DNA of 31,713 nt from JANLVJ01 sp031363945 (lineage in GTDB: Bacteria > Bacteroidota > Bacteroidia > Sphingobacteriales > Sphingobacteriaceae), in the NCBI GenBank assembly GCA_031363945.1, contig JANLVJ010000054.1:1-31713 (forward strand), given 5' to 3'. The notes beneath the pieces were generated by a model. That model saw nothing but the letters and a program-made list of their open reading frames with translations. It had not been told where the DNA came from and searched no databases. Positions 27,153 to 31,713 of this stretch are shown here, piece by piece. The translations under genes and the position numbers were made by a program. The first letter of the stretch is position 1. Every line of letters starts with the position of its first letter.

Positions 27153-27773
27153 CTAATTTTTAAATATCCTGTAATTTGGATGCGTTGCGATTCCAAGTAA
27201 TTGCCTGTCTCCGGCAGAGTCTCCATACGCATAAACCGCTTTAAATGTTGCAATATCAACAATTTCATTAAGCCTGTTCACTTTTTCCTGACCATTGCAA
27301 TTTTTACCGTCAAACTTTCCAGTTATGACTTCATCTTTAATTTCAAGTTTGGTTCCAATGCATTCAATACCGATCTGTTTGCACCAGATTTTTAACCAGT
27401 TTTCACAGGAGGCAGAGATTACAATAACTCTGTGATTTTGATAAAGGTGTTCTTTTATCTGTCTTAGGGCATCTTTTCTTAATAGCAAGGGGAGTTTTAA
27501 TAAGCTGAAAGAATCACATGAGGCTTGAAATTCTGCCTGTTGCATACCCTTAAAAAAGTATGATAACAATAGTTCCTTAGCCTGGGAATTTGTCAGACGC
27601 CCGGTTTTATTTCTAATGAAAACAGGTATGAAATTAATCATTCCTTTAAAAAAAAATAAATCACCTTTTATATAACGAATAATGGCAGGCAATGTATCAC
27701 ATTTAGAAATCGTACCATCAAAATCAAAGACTGCTAACGTTTTTTTATCTTGAGAACGGCCTTTTAAAGTCAT
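27153..27773 (-). CDS. HAD-superfamily phosphatase (subfamily IB, PSPase-like)
   Basis: This 206-residue protein has all HAD motifs: VFDFDGT (nucleophile Asp17, Asp19), VISAS (motif II Ser), a Lys in the KLEIKDEVITGK..GQEK region, and YGDSAGDRQLL (motif IV). A helical cap follows motif I, as in subfamily IB. Its start overlaps the DprE2-like stop by 4 bp (ATGA), so the two are translationally coupled. In the mycobacterial arabinose route, 5-phosphoribosyl decaprenyl phosphate must lose its 5-phosphate before oxidation, and this enzyme is a natural candidate. That role rests on context; the sequence alone says only small-molecule phosphatase. Confidence 0.87.
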   Translation of the reverse strand: MTLKGRSQDKKTLAVFDFDGTISKCDTLPAIIRYIKGDLFFFKGMINFIPVFIRNKTGRLTNSQAKELLLSYFFKGMQQAEFQASCDSFSLLKLPLLLRKDALRQIKEHLYQNHRVIVISASCENWLKIWCKQIGIECIGTKLEIKDEVITGKFDGKNCNGQEKVNRLNEIVDIATFKAVYAYGDSAGDRQLLGIATHPNYRIFKN

Positions 27774-28501
27774 ATATGTAGCTTTTTAAAGATAAATTCA
27801 GGGATAGTAGTAATAATTACCATAAGGTAACGCCAGAACCATTTTACATAAATTATATTTTTTTTTGCCAACCCGGCTGCATAAATACTCGTAGCTACCT
27901 GGTCAACAGTAGCAGTAAGAAGTGTTGGTAATTGTAGATTTTGAGTCATCCGGGTGTACATAAATCCTGGCTTTACAGTGAGTACATGTAGCTTTTCATT
28001 ATACAATCGATTTCTTAATCCTGAAAGGTAGGCTGTAAAACCCGCCTTGGCACTACCATAAATAAAATTTGTCGCTCTTCCACGATCTCCGGCTACTGAA
28101 CTTATGCCGATTATCAGGCCTGAGCCTGACAAGCTATACTGATTTGCAATTACATTGCAGATTGATACCGGGCCAGCATAATTTGTGTTGATTACTTGTA
28201 AGATATCAGGTAGATTTTCAAGGTCAATTATGGTATTACCCATAAAGCCGACTACGCAAATAGTAATTGATGGCTTAATCTCTAGTTTTTTATAAAATTC
28301 AGTATGTGATTTGAAATCACATACATCAAATTCATATCCTTTGGCCTGAACATTAAATCTTATTTCAAGGTCAGCAGCGATTTTTTCCATTTCTGGTAGA
28401 TTTCTTCCTGCTACAGAAATGCTGAATTGCTGACTGGCATATTTTCTGGCTAGAGCAATCCCGAGGTCCGAGCCACCACCGAGTATAAGTACATTCTGCA
28501 T
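27770..28501 (-). CDS. dprE2: SDR reductase, DprE2-like (polyprenyl-phospho-2-ketopentose reductase)
   Basis: This 243-residue short-chain dehydrogenase has a Rossmann NAD(P) motif (LGGGSDLG, residues 7-14), a Ser134/Ser135 SSVAGDRGR block, and the catalytic Tyr148-Lys152 pair (YGSAKAG). The SSVAGxRxR..NFxYGSxKAG pattern is the one I know from DprE2. It is encoded directly after the DprE1-like gene (adjacent coordinates) and overlaps the phosphatase by 4 bp. Together DprE1 and DprE2 epimerise the ribose at C2 through a keto intermediate, giving polyprenyl-phosphoryl arabinose. The C-terminal WFWRYLMVIITTIPEF segment is hydrophobic and could contact the membrane or the lipid substrate. Confidence 0.85.
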   Translation of the reverse strand: MQNVLILGGGSDLGIALARKYASQQFSISVAGRNLPEMEKIAADLEIRFNVQAKGYEFDVCDFKSHTEFYKKLEIKPSITICVVGFMGNTIIDLENLPDILQVINTNYAGPVSICNVIANQYSLSGSGLIIGISSVAGDRGRATNFIYGSAKAGFTAYLSGLRNRLYNEKLHVLTVKPGFMYTRMTQNLQLPTLLTATVDQVATSIYAAGLAKKNIIYVKWFWRYLMVIITTIPEFIFKKLHI

Positions 28502-29869
28502 TTATTGGTATAAGTTTATTAAATCTGTTGTTTCAATGCTGTTTTTAATTAGCAAACGCTCTGATAAGCTTGACTGAAACTGTTGAACAGGGTTATACTG
28601 GTTAATTATTTGCAGAAATTCTGCAGCATGAGAATAACTTTTCCAGAAAATATCAGCTTTCATTCGCGCATCTTTTGTCATATAAAGTCGTCCTCCATAA
28701 TCAAGAACAATTTTATCAAGCTCATCTAGAAATTCAAACAAACCTTTTTTTATTGGAAAATCAAGAGCAAGTGTGTAGCCCTCCATTGGAAAAGCTATAA
28801 GGCTTTCCTGTTTTCCAAATAACTTTAATACAGCAAGAAATGATCCCATACCTTTTTTCCTGATTTTTGCCAAGATATCTACAAGGCCTGCCTTACCATT
28901 TTCAATTGGTAATACAAATTGATATTGTACGAAACCTTTTTTACCATACATTTTATTCCACCCTGTTATTGCATCAAGCGGGTAAAAGAATGGATCATAA
29001 GAAACTATACTATTACTTTCTTTTTTAAAATTCTTTGTGTAGTATAAAAAATTGAATGCTTTGATGCTTAACGTGTTTAAGGCAAAAGAGGGAAAATAAA
29101 ACGGAATAGCCAGTTTAAGTTTAGCTGGTTTAATGAGCAGGTTGCTTGGTTTTATTGATGGCAAATCAGCAGGCAGGGCATGTTCACCTGACATCAAGAT
29201 ACTTCTTCCAAACGAATCCCCTCCTTTCAGGCAATCAATCCAGGCCATGGTATAGGTAGAATCCCTGTACTGCTCAAAAAGATCAAGAATCTCATCTAAA
29301 TTTGCTGCTTTTATCTGTACCTGTCTTATAAAAGCTGTTTCTATCTTTTTTAATTTAAATCTTACCCGTGAAATCAGACCAGTGAGACCCATACCCCCAC
29401 AGCTTGCTTTGAAAAGGTCTGAATTGATAAGGCTGTTACAGGTTATTTTTCCTAGAGACGTTATAACATCCATTTCTATTATATGGGCTGAAAAAGAACC
29501 TTCAGAATGGTGATTTTTACCATGAACGTCAGATGCAACAGCTCCACCAATAGTAATATATTTAGTGCCGGGAGTTACAGGGAGAAACCAGCCTTTGGGT
29601 ACAATTATTTCAAGAATACTTGCCAGACTGATACCTGGTTCGCATTCAAATATTCCACGTTCCAGATCGAAGTCAATAATTCTATCAAATTTTAGTGTCG
29701 ATATGATATGATTAGACAAAGAGGCATCTCCGTAACATCTGCCCAGACCCCTTATGCTAAACAAACTATTCTCTTCCATCAGTTTATTAAACTGTGAAAT
29801 TGTCGAAAATGAATTTTCATCTGTTTTAACCGATGGGTAATTACTCCAGTTTGATACTGTCTTTATCAT
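28502..29869 (-). CDS. dprE1: FAD-dependent oxidase, DprE1-like (polyprenyl-phospho-ribose 2-oxidase)
   Basis: This 455-residue VAO-fold flavoenzyme shows RGLGRCYGDAS (residues 40-50), PGTKYITIGGAVASDVHGKNHH (100-121, with His121 matching the family His), and CGGMGLTGLI (157-166). Near the end, RLYMTKD holds Tyr396 and Lys399, which line up with the active-site Tyr415 and Lys418 of Mycobacterium tuberculosis DprE1. Ala368 sits where that enzyme has Cys387; spacing to the Lys is the same (31 residues). It starts 14 bp after the UbiA-family gene and abuts the DprE2-like gene. It should oxidise C2 of polyprenyl-phosphoryl ribose. The alignment is from memory and needs checking. Confidence 0.87.
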   Translation of the reverse strand: MIKTVSNWSNYPSVKTDENSFSTISQFNKLMEENSLFSIRGLGRCYGDASLSNHIISTLKFDRIIDFDLERGIFECEPGISLASILEIIVPKGWFLPVTPGTKYITIGGAVASDVHGKNHHSEGSFSAHIIEMDVITSLGKITCNSLINSDLFKASCGGMGLTGLISRVRFKLKKIETAFIRQVQIKAANLDEILDLFEQYRDSTYTMAWIDCLKGGDSFGRSILMSGEHALPADLPSIKPSNLLIKPAKLKLAIPFYFPSFALNTLSIKAFNFLYYTKNFKKESNSIVSYDPFFYPLDAITGWNKMYGKKGFVQYQFVLPIENGKAGLVDILAKIRKKGMGSFLAVLKLFGKQESLIAFPMEGYTLALDFPIKKGLFEFLDELDKIVLDYGGRLYMTKDARMKADIFWKSYSHAAEFLQIINQYNPVQQFQSSLSERLLIKNSIETTDLINLYQ

Positions 29870-29883
29870 AAGCGGGTGTCCTG

Positions 29884-30837
29884 CTAATTATTAAAAAACG
29901 TTAAATTTTCAGGCATATAAATAATCAGGCAAAAGCTTAAAATCCACAATATAATCGTCAACTGTATGAAACGATCTTCGAATAAAATACGGGTTGGTGA
30001 AGCTGTATTGTTTTCTACAAATGTTAACTGCAAATAGCGCATAATACCTGCAATAACAAAAATGCAAGTATAGTAAAGTCTATAATTATTATGTCTGAGT
30101 AATACTTCTGGCGAAACGGTATACATTAGATAAGCAACAAGCGTAACTGATGTAATTAAAACAAGGGAAAAGTTTAAAAACTCAAGATTATAACCTTTTA
30201 TTGATTTTCTGATGTCAACACCAGATTTTACCTTAATTAATATATCATCTCTTCTCTTTGCGATTGCCATAAACAGAGCAAGCAGAAAAACCATAATCAC
30301 CAGCCAGGTTGTCACGTTAATTGATGTAATAGCGCCCCCGCTTTTAATTCGAAATACGAAGCCCGATGAAACTATAAGTATGTCAAGTATTGAAATGTTT
30401 TTTAAACCAAATGAATAAAGCAGATTTAAAATAAAATACAAACTTAAAATAAACAGGAATTTTGCTTTTAAAAGGTATGCGATGTAAAAACCAAGGAACA
30501 AAACGAGAAACATCGTTAAAATGGCCAGGCTTTTAGAAATTTTTCCGCTTGCAAGTGGTCTGAATTTCTTTGTTGGATGTAAACGATCTGATTCAATATC
30601 CCGATAATCATTTATAATGTAAATAGCACTTGCTACCAGTGAGTAAGATATAAAACCGATACAGAGATCAATAATTTTATTAATATGGGTAAACTCACCA
30701 GCGAAAAATAAAGGTATGAATAGGAAAAGATTTTTAATCCATTCTTTCGGCCTAAGTAACCGGATATAATCAGACAGCTGAATTTTATTTTCGGGCATTT
30801 CTTGACTAGCTGATAGTAAAGTTTCATTATTGTGCAT
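29884..30837 (-). CDS. UbiA-family polyprenyl-phosphate phosphoribosyltransferase (DPPR synthase-like)
   Basis: This 317-residue polytopic membrane protein has about eight to nine helices. The first Asp-rich motif is INDYRDIESDRLHPTKKFRP (residues 75-94), matching the NDxxDxxxDxxHPxKxxRPxAxG signature of decaprenyl-phosphate phosphoribosyltransferase. A second conserved loop reads YSFGLKNISILD. It opens with RLLRPKEWIKNLFLF, also typical. It should couple PRPP to a polyprenyl phosphate, the first committed step to polyprenyl-phosphoryl arabinose. It heads the leftward cassette. Other UbiA enzymes (quinone or heme) usually lack the HPxKxxRP pattern, so I prefer this assignment. Confidence 0.87.
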   Translation of the reverse strand: MHNNETLLSASQEMPENKIQLSDYIRLLRPKEWIKNLFLFIPLFFAGEFTHINKIIDLCIGFISYSLVASAIYIINDYRDIESDRLHPTKKFRPLASGKISKSLAILTMFLVLFLGFYIAYLLKAKFLFILSLYFILNLLYSFGLKNISILDILIVSSGFVFRIKSGGAITSINVTTWLVIMVFLLALFMAIAKRRDDILIKVKSGVDIRKSIKGYNLEFLNFSLVLITSVTLVAYLMYTVSPEVLLRHNNYRLYYTCIFVIAGIMRYLQLTFVENNTASPTRILFEDRFIQLTIILWILSFCLIIYMPENLTFFNN

Positions 30838-31333
30838 AGTTGTACTAAAACCAATAAATATTTTATAAATTTATTGAATAGAAAATAAAATTAATGTCAT
30901 TTTCGTTCATTCCTGTAATTAATTCGTTAAGGTATCGAATGTTTTCGGTGAAATTTTTTTAAGATTTGCTCTTTCGTAATTTTAATAAAATGTGATTTAA
31001 GTCAAAAAAATAATTACATATAATGCATAATAAATTAAATCATCTCCAAATTTTTTGAGCGTATAATTTTAGCGATGAATCTTGGTATTTCATCGGGTTT
31101 ATTAATGCTTTTAACGAGTAAAACTTAACCTATTGCCGGAAGCTTTCTATTTTGTATTATATTTAAAGTTTTATATTAATCTTGCTTGAAATATCAGATA
31201 AACTGGTATCCTTTTTTTAACCAAGTCAAACAGGTAAATACTACTGCATTAGCAATTAACGTTCTCAAACTTTGCTCTTCTCAGTTATCCCGGTTAAAAC
31301 CGATTTATCGTTAGGCTATAAAAATTATAACCG
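30838..31333. other. Non-coding gap between the arabinose cassette and the small ORF
   Basis: This AT-rich stretch has no convincing gene on either strand. It must contain the leftward promoter of the UbiA-family gene and possibly a rightward one for the 40-codon ORF. I found no clean TAnnTTTG box with a -33 partner. A 7-bp hairpin (31073-31079 with 31089-31095) is present but has no T tract and no known match. Confidence 0.4.
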
Positions 31334-31456
31334 ATGAAACACGTCACAGAAGAACTAAGCCTGGGTAAATTTATTTTAACCGGCGTTGCAATTGCCGTAT
31401 TAATTTGCCTCATTGTATTCTGGATTTACACAAATCCTTCATTGCTTTACAGGTAA
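31334..31456 (+). CDS. Small single-helix membrane protein, 40 residues (hypothetical)
   Basis: I translated this short ORF by hand from ATG 31334 to TAA 31454-31456. It has a polar start (MKHVTEELSLGK), one strong hydrophobic helix (about residues 12-32) and a short polar tail (YTNPSLLYR). Such an ORF may be a real small membrane protein, but no Shine-Dalgarno or clear promoter supports it. I do not recognise a family. Chance is possible for an ORF of this length, although the regular polar-helix-polar layout argues somewhat for coding. Confidence 0.4.
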   Translation: MKHVTEELSLGKFILTGVAIAVLICLIVFWIYTNPSLLYR

Positions 31457-31671
31457 GCAACGATGTTTGAATCCGTTTAGCAATTTCTTATTCTGGAATT
31501 TAATTGTTTGACACAATTACGGGTCAAATGTACGGTCTATTTAATGTTTACTTTATTCAGTAGAAGTTAGGAACAACGGAACTTTTCGCTTTTACTTATA
31601 GATCTGGTACTATCTGTTGCTGTACAGCAGGTTGGAAGTCTTTCCTTGCTCAGATTTTTTAAATCTTATTT

Positions 31672-31710
31672 AGAAAAATAAAACCTTACACTAATTCCAG
31701 AGTAAGGTTT
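31672..31710 (-). terminator. Terminator for a leftward gene beyond the right edge
   Basis: A 9-bp inverted repeat (31681-31689 with 31702-31710) has a 12-nt loop. Read on the minus strand, the stem is followed by TTTTATTTTT, a good U tract. This suggests that a leftward gene ends just outside the window. Confidence 0.65.
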
Positions 31711-31713
31711 AAT

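Noticed and set aside
29884..30837. UbiA-family gene considered as a quinone or heme prenyltransferase
   Set aside because: The HPxKxxRP motif and the DprE1/DprE2 neighbours fit phosphoribosyltransferase much better.
31073..31095. Short hairpin considered as terminator or riboswitch
   Set aside because: The stem is only 7 bp with no T tract and no recognised RNA motif.

Overview
The window is AT-rich and carries hallmarks of the phylum Bacteroidota. Two secreted proteins end in type IX secretion (T9SS) sorting domains, there is a PorV-type T9SS outer-membrane protein, and Shine-Dalgarno sequences are weak or absent. The protein style (signal peptides ending in ..AQ, long FN3/PA14/PKD proteins) suggests a Sphingobacteriaceae relative such as Pedobacter or Mucilaginibacter. 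That placement is inference from style, not from a marker gene. I saw no rRNA, tRNA, transposase or CRISPR array.

The window reads as a cell-surface or exopolysaccharide (EPS) locus. Positions 1-6626 hold a leftward block: an OafA-type acyltransferase, a membrane GT2 glycosyltransferase with a QxxRW motif, a rhamnosyltransferase-like GT2 enzyme, and two tandem secreted clan GH-A glycosidases (the last runs off the left edge). Positions 6894-14908 run rightward: a 2264-residue T9SS esterase, a strong terminator, and a second acyltransferase. Positions 14922-19735 hold a Wzc/GumC-like co-polymerase with a divergent kinase domain, a short paralogue of the giant esterase, and a Wzx-like flippase. 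A third esterase with five PKD-like repeats and a T9SS domain follows at 20002-22680. Positions 23151-25858 form a rightward set: a CheY-like receiver, a sugar-1-phosphate transferase with a degenerate receiver-like N-terminus, and a GT-B glycosyltransferase.

Positions 27068-30837 run leftward. They encode a UbiA-family phosphoribosyltransferase, a DprE1-like oxidase, a DprE2-like reductase, a HAD phosphatase and PorV. The first three match the mycobacterial route to polyprenyl-phosphoryl D-arabinofuranose. The right end has a 40-residue membrane ORF and a terminator for a leftward gene outside the window.

Working model (inference): the phosphoglycosyl transferase starts a lipid-linked repeat, glycosyltransferases extend it, acyltransferases decorate it, and Wzx and the Wzc-like protein export it. 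Secreted esterases and glycosidases then trim the product outside, the large esterases leaving by T9SS. The arabinose cassette may supply a D-Araf donor. No Wzy polymerase, Wza-type outer-membrane exporter or GT-C arabinosyltransferase is recognisable in the window.
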